Positions 21,324 to 32,531 of a stretch of 64,000 nucleotides of DNA are shown here, in pieces. The first letter of the stretch is position 1. Every line of letters begins with the position of its first letter. The position numbers were made by a program, and so were the translations under genes. The notes below the pieces were generated by a model, which had not been told where the DNA came from, made no database searches, and was given only the letters and a program-made list of their open reading frames with translations. The stretch is taken from positions 1 through 64,000 of the forward strand of contig WPDH01000187.1 of NCBI GenBank assembly GCA_019137255.1, in the 5' to 3' direction. The stretch is from Corinectria fuckeliana (Eukaryota; Ascomycota; Sordariomycetes; Hypocreales; Nectriaceae).

Positions 21324-24300
21324 ATGAATAGCGTCGAGGCCGACAAGGCCAGGACGCCGGTTGTCGCGCCACCTGAGCCAATATCGCCGGCGCCTTCAGC
21401 CTCTGCTGCTCCCACGTCAGCCCCAGCAAAGCGCGCCTCTCCTACTCCGGCGCCAACCCCCGAGACTGCGCGGGCTCGTCTTCCATCATCAGCATCTACC
21501 GCAACTCCGGCGCGAGACTCTGCGCAAACTGCTCCTTCTGCTCCCGTTGCCGCCGCCACTTCTCGCTCGGCGTCTCTCGCGGCCCCGACTTCGACTTCGA
21601 CATCGACTCCAGCTGCGGCCGCCGTTGTGTCTTTGCCCGGTGCCTCTTCAACTACACCTGCCCCGGTCACTCAAGGGCGCGCGCCATCCCCGGCCCAGGC
21701 CTCCAAGACACCTCCCGTATCAGTGCTAGGAACAGAGACTTTTGACACTCCCGCAGATCCCAAGTCACCCAAGTAAGTCCCTATATTTCTTTATTGAGCG
21801 TGTTTCTCCATGCTTCCCCGCCTGCTTGTCTTCACCACCGCTACGATCGTCACCGGTCATGATCGTCATGGCCCCGTCGCTGAGTGGCGCTGGCTATTCG
21901 CACCAACGTTGCCTACTTGTCATTCTCTCTCATTTGCCCGCGGCTTCTCACCGTTCCCTACCTTTCGGCCCTCCTTCCTAGTCGCACCCAAAGCTCAATG
22001 ATGCCGAGCTCTCGTACCCCCAAGTTTCGGGAACGGCTCTGATTCACTGCCCTGCCGAGAACGGGTCAATCAAGTGTTGCCCGCCTTGCAGAGTCTTTGG
22101 TTGCGAGCTGCTGACAACTGGCACCAATTGTCACGACCCATTTCGGCCATTTCGGGCAATTCACAGTCTTGCCTACTTCCTTCCTGGCAGTGCTGGCAGT
22201 TCCTTCATCTCCCTCACCACAGCTCATCATCCACCATCCACATCTTTCAACCCAACACGTCTCATCAACAACTCCTTTGACCTTGGCATCGATCACCCCC
22301 AACCCGCACCACCAGAGGAAAAGTTCTGGCTCCTTCGATAGCCGCTTCTTCGGGTGCACTGTGGCGTTGCCCTATTCAGACCATCTGCCGACAGCTGTGC
22401 AACGAACTACAAGGTCTTCTCGGCCTTCGTTCCCATGTCCTCGGCCGTTAGGTACCATGATGCCCTATTGATTCACCTACCTTGAGCCTTTTCCCGAAAC
22501 CTTGCCTCCAAGTTCAATTCACTCCCCCTTTCTCTTTCATGATCGCAACTTGTTTCCTTAAGCCTATTTCAGCCTATTTCAGTCTTTGAACTCAAGAAAC
22601 TCCCACGTTGTCAATTCATCTCAAATGCATACGCTCTTCTGCCCATTAGATCAAGTGGTCTTGAACATAATCATTTCGCCTGTCCAGGCTCCACCCCTCT
22701 AGCCTGAGGCCAGGCCTTGCCCTTTGATTTAGCCAAGGCAGCAATCATCTACTCCAGTCTTTTTTCCATCTCGTTCATCAACTGACCAAACAAACTCAAA
22801 GACAGCTCAACGGTCACAAGACCCCATACGGAGACGTGGACGCCGACAGTGAACTTAGCGAGCCCGCGAGCAGTGTTCATTCCCCATCCGGAGTCGAGTT
22901 TAACGAGCTTGAGGACGAAATTGTCGTCGGTGACCGCAACGGCCCCCGAAAACTGTCGCCACTCCACGTTGTCTCGGATCGAGAAGACGAAGTCATGGCC
23001 GACGCAGATGATGAACCCATCGTCTCTCACTACCCAAAGCGGAAGCGTACCTCTGTTTTCACCGATCTGAGTGAGAGCAAAATCGAGATTCCCAAGAGTG
23101 TCGTCGATGACAAGCCTACTCTCCCAGACTCCGTAAAGCCCAAACCTGCTCGGGCCAGTCTGAGTAGTGTCAAGGGTGCCATCCTCGGGCACTGGAGAGA
23201 TTCCCCCGCACCCGACGACAGTTCCAAGCATGCGGTTATTGGGTTCATCGACGTTCGAGATCGGCTGCGGACTCGCATACAGGGTATTAACACCATGGGA
23301 GAGTCGGTGACAAGCGAGTGGCCCCTGCCTCCAGGCCCCGGTGGAAGCTGGGTCACGTTTGAGCGCATCGTATTCTCAGATCACCTTGTACATCTGGATC
23401 ACCATCATGTCAAGGAGTACGTGCGAATTCGATCCGACCCGCCAGAAGAAACGGACGAGGAGCGCAAGGCTGCAGAGAAGCTAGCTGTGGAGGAGGCAAA
23501 GCGTCGAGTCAAGGCCAATCCCATGGTCGAGAACAGCCCAAACCCACCCCTCATTGCCTACGGCCGAGACATGCCCGAGCATGTCATGACTCCCAGCCGA
23601 GCCGAAGCGGCGAAGCGGAGAAGAATCAGTGGCAGCTTCGCAGCCATCAATCCCGCCCCGACCAATGGTGTTTCTCACGATGGCCCCGGTGCTACACCAC
23701 ATCCGCTGGCAGCACAACCCATGCGACCCCCAATTGACCCTCTTCCGGGAACCCGCCCAACGCGCATTTTGCTGGGACACTGGAAGGGCTCTAGCGAAGC
23801 CGATCTTAAGGACCGCCATGCTGTGTACGGTATCCTGGGACAAAACGACATGTTCCGCGTTAAGCTTGTGCGCGAGACTCGCGACGGTCGGTTTGTAGAT
23901 GGCAATTTCCCCATCGGCGCAGGTGCCTTGTGGATTCAATACGAAGAGGTCGAGTTCGAGGACCACCTAAAGCCACTCGCACGCTTGGAAATCAAGGAGT
24001 ACTGCCGAGTCCGGCAGTGGCAGCTCGACCATGGCGAAACTGCCGACGAACGATCTGCCAACGAGATCAAGGCAGTCCACGAGGCCCAGGTCCGTGCCGG
24101 AACCAGTTTTAAGACGCCCAATAACATGACGCCTCTTCTCGCCCCGGCATACACCCCCATTGCCCCCGAACCAGCTGCGGAAGCGAACGACCCGACTGGA
24201 CACCCTGGGTTTGGAGGGCATGAGCTGCGCCAGAGTCGCCGCGTAGAAGCCAAGACCGACGGCCGTCCAGCTAGACAGCCGCTCCCCAATGGCGAAGCCC

Positions 24301-24734
24301 GTCCGGGAGTCAACCGAGTGCAGAGTGACAACGCCGTTGAGCGTACCAACTCGTTGGCCCGCCGCGAAATCGCCCGAGCTGAAGCTGCCCAAGGCCGCGC
24401 CGATCGACACGCCGCCAATCGAGAGCGGGCCGCGACTGCTGCTGCCGATGCCACTGCTGCTGCCGCGGCCGCGATTCCCGCCGTCACTACTAATGGTAGA
24501 ATGCGGTTCCACGAGTCGGAGGAGATGCAGCGGTTGAACAAAGTCTGGGCGCGTCAGGAAAGTCTGCGAGTCAAGGCTGGTGCCGAGGACGCCAAGATAT
24601 ATGGAGGCGTCAAGTACGAGCGAAAGTCTAACGGCCCTTTTATGGGCAAGCTGGTCTCGCAGGGTACCATCATCAGTATCGATGGTGAGGACTATGTCGA
24701 GTATCGCGTTCTCACCAAGCCATCGTTCTTTTAG
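21324..24734 (+). CDS. Unrecognised, probably nuclear protein with a duplicated 80-residue domain
   Basis: My model joins 21324-21772 and 22802-24734 (793 aa, in frame). The 1029-bp intron is long for this window, so an extra small exon is possible. The first 150 residues are Ala/Pro/Ser/Thr low complexity. Residue 150 leads into QLNGHKTPYGDVDADSELSEP, then acidic sequence and the basic KRKR (possible nuclear signal). Two copies of one domain follow. Copy 1 is at about 276-360 (ILGHWRDS...HAVIGFIDV...GSWVTFERIVFSDHL...KEYVRIR). Copy 2 is at about 472-554 (LLGHWKGS...HAVYGILGQ...ALWIQYEEVEFEDHL...KEYCRVR). A long basic, Ala-rich stretch and a conserved-looking C-terminus (MRFHESEEMQRLNKVWARQ, GEDYVEYRVLTKPSFF) complete it. 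I do not recognise the family. Chromatin or transcription roles would be speculation. Confidence 0.8.
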
Positions 24735-27136
24735 GATTCACATGGTGGACCTCAGCCGTGCGGATACCAATCGAACCCAGGCCTCGGGCAACCGTCGTTA
24801 CGGACACACAATCATCCATGCACTGCACAGTCAACACCACCAACAAACAACCACGTAAGACATGTGCACCGCAGAGCATTAGACACTAGAGACTCATGCA
24901 AGTTTCAAGAGTCGTAAACGCCGCTCCGACACTCAAGACGAAGCGATTCCACCACCCTCGTTTTCTTACACTTTCTCGATTTTCTCTTCACCTTGTTCTT
25001 CGTTGTTGACTTTGGTCTTGACCTTCTCTGTACAACCCGGGTGAGGGCCGGCTTTCTAAAACGGCGGTGACAACCAAGGTGATGAACGAAAATTTCAACG
25101 GCCCTTGGCAGATTCTTGCCCAGCTGGTTACCACTAGAATGAATTGCTTCTTTTCTTTTTCTCTTTTGTTTCTGGGAGACCGGTTTGAAGCACACTGCGA
25201 TGCTAGGTTCAGGTGAAGATAACGGATGGGCAGTCAGACTGGAACTCTACAGAGCGGAGTGGGACGGTGTTTGGAATTGGGGGCTGCTTGATATACCCGG
25301 TGCGGGGAATACATAATCGTGTATCAGTTCACTTGAGAAACAAAATTGTTTCGAGTTACTTTTATACTCTTCAGCTTGTCTTCGGCATGTGGGGTGCAAA
25401 TAAGTGAGTGCTGTAGAACTTCCGTACCTACATTTATCAACAAAACGACTCCTACAATAGACCTCATACTACTCCGTCCAAGTTTCATGACCAATTCGGT
25501 CCGGCTACATTGCGGTTTAGTTTCGCGCCGGGACTTAGACCTGGTCTATTAGAGACCCAGCCCGAAGGTCAGTTTAAATCTATCTACCCTCTAAACTTAA
25601 AGACCATTGCTACACGAAGGAGCGCAGAACCCCGGAAAAGACGCGAAGGGTATCCAAATAACACAAGGTATCTCGGGAATTACCAAAGGTATCGCGTTTG
25701 AGAGTTCAAGAGTCTCCGAGCCTATATCCTCCGTGAACGTGGTCGTTAACAGAGTTGCCTGTTGGACTAAAAGGACTCAGAGCCCATCGTTCTGACTGTT
25801 GAAGCCACTCTTTATTGTCAGTGTACGGGCCAGAACGTACAAGCATCTCCTGTACTTGGCGTATATCTGCCAGCCTTTCGAATTTGTGGTTACGTCCACA
25901 CCTTGCACAGGCGAACCATCAACTGTATTCCTACGAGTCAGGGACGCTTGGTAGACTGGCAGTATGTGGAGACAGCAGGGAAAGGACTATGGGAGATACA
26001 ATCCCATTAATTGATATAACACAATGTCAATTATATCACTGACCTTGAATATGCCAACAACCCCTCAAGGGCCAGCATCATGCCCTCCCAGTCCCGTCGT
26101 CAACGATGCAATCACACCACATGCGGAACACCCGGACTTGCATCGTCTTGGCCGCGGCAACATCAACTGTCTACCCTGACAAACTGCCTCGGACCTGCTT
26201 TACGTGGGCATGGGCTTGTCCTTGCTGATGAAGCTAGCAGATGGTCTCCAGATGGTCTCTCGTAAAGAACATTACTTATCACTTTTCGTCCCATTTCTGC
26301 TACTGCAGATCTTGTCCAGAAGCAGAGCGGTACAGGACAGTGATGCCATGCTGCCTCGTCCAGCTCCTCTTTCGCGCATATCCCAAACTTGATTTCGACC
26401 AGCCCGCCGTGTACCTCGGAGGGCAACTACACGTGCTCGCAGTTGTCTGCCAGTTGCGGGAAAGCTCTCACTTGCTTGATACAGTTGGGCGTAACGCGTG
26501 GTCTGCAAGTTTCGATGGCGTCCAGGATGCTTCTGAGGAACGCCGCAAACATTCCACCGTTCTAACTGTTCTACCGAGGCACGTGAAGTTTTCCGAGGCA
26601 AAACCAATGCTTGTTCGCATGAATACGACGCAAAACAAGACGGCGGTCATCTCGACGTCATAGCGTTGCGGCACCAATAGGAGGCTCTCGGGAGTCAACG
26701 ATAGCCCGCTAGTAATCCAAGTTAAGTTGCCTTAGCTTGATGGTTAACCACAGGTTGGTTCCCAAGTTCCCTCTATCAAGATCTACACAAGGCTGATCGC
26801 GGAGCCGAGAACATGGCCGTGTATCCTGCCGGGATCATGTTCCGTGTGTGCTATTGTTAACTACCCAACCAGCATGACTGAGCATGCCTGGGATCGCGGT
26901 CATCGCTCGATTGTGTTCCTCTCAATGGTCTTGACATCACAATGACGTTGTCGAACCTCCTCAACTTGCAGGGTTTCCTCCACGGGCCTACCAAGTCTAC
27001 ATAAATCAATTACCCCCCTACCCCCCTACCCCCCAAACTTGGCATCAATTGCCAATTGGAGTCTTCGAAACTCATGCCTCTTTCACGCTAATCTCTTCAA
27101 TCTAAGCGGCCCTCAACTGTCAAACTGAACCTAACA
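24735..27136. other. Gene-poor intergenic stretch
   Basis: About 2.4 kb without a supported gene. Short frames on both strands lack domains. A CCCCCTA-type repeat lies at 27011-27034, just upstream of the next ATG. Confidence 0.5.
27011..27034. repeat. TACCCCCC repeat x3
   Basis: Three direct copies of TACCCCCC/CTACCCCC lie about 105 bp upstream of the small membrane-protein gene. Confidence 0.7.
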
Positions 27137-27607
27137 ATGGCTCCCGTTCTTTCCTCCCCTGGGCAGGACACGGCCAAACTACTTGCTCGAAACTTGGCCA
27201 CTCCAACTCTCAACGCGCCACTGCTGGTAGCACGACAAGACGCCTCGGCCGCGACAGTGACCGTCGTCGCGGACTCTGACGGCGGGTGTTCGCACGGCCT
27301 CAGCGGCGGTGCGATTGCGGGAATCGTCATCGGCACCATTGCGGGGACTCTGTTGATCCTCTGGATCATTCGGGGATGCTTCAACTTGGGCGCACCGCCT
27401 TCAGGCCGAGAGAAGTGGTACAACAACGAAGCGCCTCGGCGCCGCCATCGTTCTCGCAACCGGTCTCGCAGTAGCCACCGCACAGCCAGCATGTCCATGC
27501 CGCCGCCGCCGGTCGTCATCCGCGGCTCGAGATCACGGAGTCGCAGCCATCGCGACCCGACTTACGTCTATACCGAGTCCAACCGAGGACGAGGCGGGTA
27601 TCGCTAA
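27137..27607 (+). CDS. Small single-pass membrane protein with Arg/Ser-rich tail
   Basis: A single exon of 156 aa; the family is not recognised. Residues 1-55 are a Ser/Thr/Ala-rich, presumably extracytoplasmic region without a clear cleavable signal peptide. About 58-80 is one strong membrane segment with glycine-zipper spacing (GGAIAGIVIGTIAGTLLILWII). The remainder is a basic cytoplasmic-type tail (RRRHRSRNRSRS, SRSRSRSHRD) with a proline patch. By the positive-inside rule the tail should face the cytoplasm. Small proteins with this layout are common in filamentous fungi and some are Mid2-like sensors, but nothing here proves that. The start ATG is the first in frame and follows a CAACA-type leader. 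Confidence 0.7.
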   Translation: MAPVLSSPGQDTAKLLARNLATPTLNAPLLVARQDASAATVTVVADSDGGCSHGLSGGAIAGIVIGTIAGTLLILWIIRGCFNLGAPPSGREKWYNNEAPRRRHRSRNRSRSSHRTASMSMPPPPVVIRGSRSRSRSHRDPTYVYTESNRGRGGYR

Positions 27608-29080
27608 AGGTACTGAGCCAGGATTCATCAACACCACCGCAACCGCGAATAACTGGTTGAAGATCCAAGCTCGAAGGAGTTTGGTCCTACAATGCGTCGC
27701 CGTCCGTTTTATACACCTTAAGATTTGAAACGAATGATGTCTCGACGCTAGCCGAAGTCACGATTTACGATTGGAAGGCCCTTACGTTCGAGGAACAAGG
27801 GTAACTGGAAACGCTGTTTGTGAGGCAGTCATGTGAAACTCAATCTGAGTACCGAGGAATAATTACGATGGGGATATCGCCCTGTGGTGTGGGTTATTAG
27901 TTGAGCCAGCTTAGGTACTGGTTATCAAGCCGGACAACACTTCCAATCCAGCTTAAAAATCACGAAACCATCTGTTTTTGGAACGACTCGATCTATCCAT
28001 GCGTGTCAATACACATCGCGGAAGTGATGGTATAGGTCTAGTAGAGAGATGTACGACACGTGTAGACCCATATTCCGTTTTCAATCAAGTGCTTCTGCAC
28101 ATAGATCAACATAGGAATGGGCGTCGTATTTATGCTTGAATTATTCACTTTACCTAAAGGTTCATACTAACCGAACAAGTGGAGGGGTCAGTTATTGGAT
28201 GCCAGGGAGATCCAAGACGGCATTCCCCTTCAGCCTTGAGATGCCGATAACGCGCTGAGACTAACCTCGACTGCGCGCCGCAATATATCACGAGTACCGC
28301 TTATGAAGGAGATTGCAAAGAACATAAAAGACCAACACAAGAGAGAAGTTAATGGGCTCAGAACTATGGTGCCAACTAGCCATCACTTGTCATTAGCCAC
28401 GTTGGCCTGGGCCAGATCACTAACTGCATAGTGAAAACAAGTGACACAATGGCTGATCTTGAAACTTTGTATATTCTTACCACTGCTTTATAGATCCTAC
28501 AGATCTCGACCATAAGTAAGTGGGGGTGCTTTCATCCCTGATTCCACCGCTAGACTGACCTACCACGTAGATTCCGTTGTGCGGATGCTCAAGCTTGTAG
28601 CGTAAGTCATCTCCTCATGTTGCTTGTGCCCAGCCTCGGAAGCCATCGCTCAATCCATTCGAACACATTTCCAATCCGTATACTGGCCGCTTCTAGTGAC
28701 CATTTGCCGGGGGGGGCCCTTCAGCCCTTGTGCGCACTTGCCCACTGCCTGTGCCATGGTCTCCCCGTGCCTCTGGAACTCCTGACTCATGCCTGTGGGA
28801 TAATTGCGTCCCGTCTGGGCCAAACCCCTAAATGCATCAAACGCCTCGTTTGTTTGGGTATCCCTTTTCCAGCAGGCGAGGCCTAACAACTGCTTCTCCA
28901 AAATCGTCGTCAACGAGTCCCGACCCGCGGAGGGCCGCGAATCGTGTGGGAGAATGTTTCTCGAAGCGGCGCGCCAAAATGTGCTATACATCTTCGTGGG
29001 CGTATATCCGCTGATCATGGAGGGACTTGCGCGTGATATCGGAAGCTGGTCTCATAACTGTCCTCGGTTTTCGTCGCTCG
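27608..29080. other. Gene-poor intergenic stretch
   Basis: About 1.5 kb, mildly AT-rich in 27.7-28.5 kb, between the membrane-protein gene and the arrestin-like gene (tail to tail). I see no supported gene, RNA or repeat. Confidence 0.45.
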
Positions 29081-30440
29081 TCATTCAATAAATGGCTTCT
29101 TTTGACCGCCCACCATGCAGAGGCCGAGGGCGCGTAATGAGTCGCGATCGTTGGCGAGGATGATTGTGTGCGCCGGCAGCATGGGGTTGTTGGGGTCGAC
29201 ATGTGAAGCGTCCTTGGCGGATTGTTCGATGGCATCCATTTCCTCTTTGCAGCCTTGTTGATCGAGAGGGCATATCACAATAGGTTGGCGCAGGGCGACG
29301 TCTCGCGCACCACTTAGTTGTACCTGAAAATGATCAGCGAGTTACGAGAGAAAGAGGCAGTCATGGTACCTTGATGCTGAGGTAGAACTCAATCTTGTAG
29401 AGAGTAGAGGTGGTTGTGAATGACGTGACCTCATAGAGGGGAAAGTGAGGTTTCCCTCGTTTTATAATGCCTTCCGGGTCTCGGAGATCTTTCGAGGGGA
29501 AGCAGAGGCCAACATTTGTGGCGTAGCCGGCCTCAGGCATCTTAGTCTTGACGACCTGCACCTGTTTTGCGATTTTATTGACCTTTTTCGTCGGTTCGTC
29601 ACCCTCGGGGTTGAATGTGATTTCCTCCTCGATGGTTAGGGTGATTTTGTCGATAGTAACGCGCTTAGCTTTGCTCATCCAGTCGGCGTTGGGGGATAGT
29701 TTTATATAGACGGTGATGGGATCGCTTGGACCGTAGCTCCATCTGGGAAGGTTGATTCCGAGGTGGACAACATTGTCGTTGGTGACGAGCTTAGATTCGG
29801 GCTTGTTGTACATTCCAAAGGTGGAGAGTGTATCGTAGCGTTGTAAGGGCATGGGGAAGCTGTACTTGTATTGGCTGCTGTGGCCTTGTTGGACGGTGAC
29901 GACGAGCTCGTAGTAGGTCTCGGCAGTTCTGCTGGGGAGTTGTAGTGAGGCCGGGGGGATTCGTCGGTTCGTTTCCTCGCCACCGCGGCCGAAGGGGATG
30001 AAGAGGACGAAGGGTAGGTCCATGGCGATGACCTTTTCTGCCTCCTTGCCCGATGCGCAGCGGAAGAGCAGTAGCTCCTTGCCGACGACATCCGTGGTCT
30101 CTCGGCGGGGAGTACCCAGGTGTCGTTTGGTAAGGCTATCGGCATCGGGGTGGATGGTCTCGCGGCGCTGTAGACATATTCGGACGAGGGATACTGGGAC
30201 GGGCATGGAGAAGCCTTGGCCGGGGCGGATCTCGACTTTGCCTTCGATGCGCGGCTAAAAGGTCGGGCGATGTCAGCATGAGGGCTGGGAGGGATGAGCG
30301 GCGCAGGGTTAGGATTCGCAAAGGGCAACGGGGATGTCGACGGAGACTGAACGCACCAAGGTCGCCGAGATGCCGGGGTAGCCCACGAGGAAGTTGCTGT
30401 TCGGAGGGCCAGAGACCCTCACACTGGCGGGCGCGGCCAT
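29081..30440 (-). CDS. Arrestin-fold protein (alpha-arrestin-like)
   Basis: Three exons (30357-30440, 29370-30254, 29081-29323) give 403 aa with phase-0 junctions. The protein opens MAAPASVRVSGPPNSNFLVGYPGISATL. It then has the arrestin N-terminal pattern GKVEIRPGQGFSMPVPVSLVRICLQRRETI, followed by LPFVLFIPFGRGGEE, with a C-terminal beta sandwich that includes YYELVVTVQQG, VHLGINLPRWSYGPSDPITVYIKLSP and KITLTIEEEITF. Fungal alpha-arrestins usually adapt the ubiquitin ligase Rsp5 to membrane transporters or act in pH sensing. I see no PPxY motif in my translation, so an Rsp5 adaptor role is not supported. The fold assignment is from pattern. Confidence 0.8.
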
Positions 30441-30832
30441 GACGGAATGGTGGAGATGTTTTTGGAGGGTTGTGTGGAGGGTTGTTTGGAGGAGGGCAGT
30501 TGGCTAGGCGGCCGTGATGGGGCCGGGACGGAGGTGGTGAGAGCGGTCCCGGTGGCGGGCGCGGGGGAGTCGTCGAGGCCGAGTCTGGTTGGGGCAGAGG
30601 CGGAAGCTGGGGTTGGAGTCGGGAGTTGGAGTTGAAGCCTGTGCCGGAGCCGGTGCCAGAGGCGTGAAGCAGGCGATGCGATGCGATGCGGCGCTCATGA
30701 AATCGAGGCTATGGAGATCCGCGGCGGGCGTCTTAGGCCTAGGCGGAGGCCAGCCAGGTGCAGGAGGAGTGCGGTCGGGGTCAGGTCGGTCGCCAAGGCC
30801 AAGGCGGAGGTGGAGGTGGGGTATCACTAGGA

Positions 30833-30853
30833 GTGGGAGAGGGAGAGGGAGAG
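30833..30853. repeat. GGGAGA repeat
   Basis: About three and a half GGGAGA units lie in a G-rich stretch. Confidence 0.65.
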
Positions 30854-30941
30854 TCGCGCGCGAGGGAGAAGGACAGGCCGGGGCAGCATCACAAAGAGCG
30901 GTCCGAGGGGAGGGCGACGGCGACCACTGCGGATTGAGGCT

Positions 30942-30971
30942 GCGGAACTGCGACTGCGACTGCGACTGCGA
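30942..30971. repeat. CTGCGA hexamer repeat
   Basis: Four to five copies of CTGCGA/CGACTG; the hexamer keeps frame but I do not believe it is coding. Confidence 0.7.
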
Positions 30972-31559
30972 CCGAGACAGCGATGACGATGCTAGGAAAT
31001 AGAGCAGATCTGTCCGAGCTGTGCTGACCGACCGGACGCTGTTGGATTTGGGTGGAGAGGGAAGAAGGTGGGTGGTGGGATGGATCACAGGTTGGCCCAG
31101 GGTGGAAGGGCTGAAGGTGTACCCAAGTATGCCTAGCAGTCAACACCTGCCGGGACCTTGCACGTTGAAGAACGCCCAGTGGATGTCCTCGCTGGAGCGG
31201 GCCCGCTGCAATGGAGAGCCTCTTCTAGGGGCAGTCAGGCATCAGGCTGTCATGTCAGCATTGAATGAAGTTGACCCGGGAGTTATGATTTATTAACATG
31301 GCGCCGGCACTCCTCCGTCGTAGTGGGCGTCACCGGTACCACCTCTGAGCTAGTGCGACGTCTGCGTATTCGCCATCCTATGACGCTTCTAGGCAAGTCA
31401 GTATATATTACCGTAACTTATTAACCCTTGCCTCTGTTGGGGGGTCACTCAACTGGTGCCAGCATCCACAGGCCCTATCTTGGTAGGGATGGAGCCCTTC
31501 ATCATGGATCAGTGCCCATCAGAGCCGCCTTCCTGCGGCCCAGCTGATCTTTTGGCGCT

Positions 31560-31960
31560 GACCTAAACTAAAGTCTAAGAACCTCCTCCGAGGCTCCTCC
31601 TTGGCTGCATCCCTAGCCGCCGCCGCCGCCTCCTCCAGCCGTACTTGGCTAGCATGCGCAGCTTGTTCGTTCTTCAACGCAGGTTTCACAAGAGCTCGGT
31701 TTCAAGACGATCAAGTGACATGGTCCCCTCTCAGCCCCAGACTTTCAACCTCCACAAGGGTCAGCCCACAGCGGCGGCGCTGGGCAAGCTGCCGCCGAAT
31801 TGAAACAATGATTGCCCGGAGAGTTGGCAATGTAAGCATAATTACTGCTTTCGTCCCGGTCGCCTTGCGGAAGACCCGTTGCTTAACAAGGGGGGTCCTT
31901 CCACCGGAGGCCGGAACCAAGCCCCTAAGTAGGCAGCAACTAGCTATAGCCAACTGAATG
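31560..31960 (-). pseudogene. Possible degenerate coding remnant
   Basis: On the minus strand two frames read protein-like but are broken by stops and a frame change. One is LVKQRVFRKATGTKAVIML then IIVSIRRQLAQRRRCG. The other is VRLEEAAAAAARDAAKEEP then RRFLDFSLGQRQKIS, ending in a stop. There is no start, no intron that joins them cleanly, and no recognised domain. It may be a transposon or gene relic, or chance. Confidence 0.25.
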
Positions 31961-32531
31961 AGTTCGTCTATAGGTGAACATCAGATGGCTCATCAATAGC
32001 AGATGTGTTTTGAGTAAAAGGTCTAGTTACTGGCTTGTATGTACCGTTGCAAGCTATCCCCTGCACTCCTCCCGTCTGTCTCGTCCATGTCCGCCATTGG
32101 ACAGATCAGCCACAGAACTGTTCCTGACTAAGCTAAGACCTGGGCCTAAATCGCAACTTCGGCCGAGAGTCGTGACGTGTGCTTCACCCTAGAACTAACC
32201 TTGCTTGCCAAGCATCGTAACACCAATCCAATCAATAAAAAAACACATCCAATGTCATATCAAGGTCACATCAGTCAGATACTTCGCTGCTCATATCGAC
32301 TTATCAACCGCGCTTGATGCGCTCTGTGCTGCAGACGACATCTATTGACATTGCATTGCATTGTAATTGCTGAGTTGGATGTTGTGTTATGCACCTTGCT
32401 TTATCCTATCTCTTCAAGTCTCCAGGGATCATCCTCCGGCATCACGGTTGCCTGACCAACAACTGCCACCGACAACCCTCCTCAAACTTTCTCTCACTGA
32501 TGAAGTACTCAGGCAATCTAGATAATCTAGA

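Larger units (their letters stand above)
30441..32531. other. Intergenic region with simple repeats and a possible degenerate coding patch
   Basis: The first 700 bp upstream of the arrestin-like gene is G-rich, with GGGAGA and CGACTG arrays. At 31560-31960 the minus strand reads as broken, protein-like sequence (see findings). The rest, to 32531, shows nothing I can support. Confidence 0.45.

Noticed and set aside
30504..31088. Overlapping Pro/Ser-rich (minus) and Gly/Arg-rich (plus) frames
   Set aside because: Both arise from G-rich microsatellite DNA; no conserved sequence.
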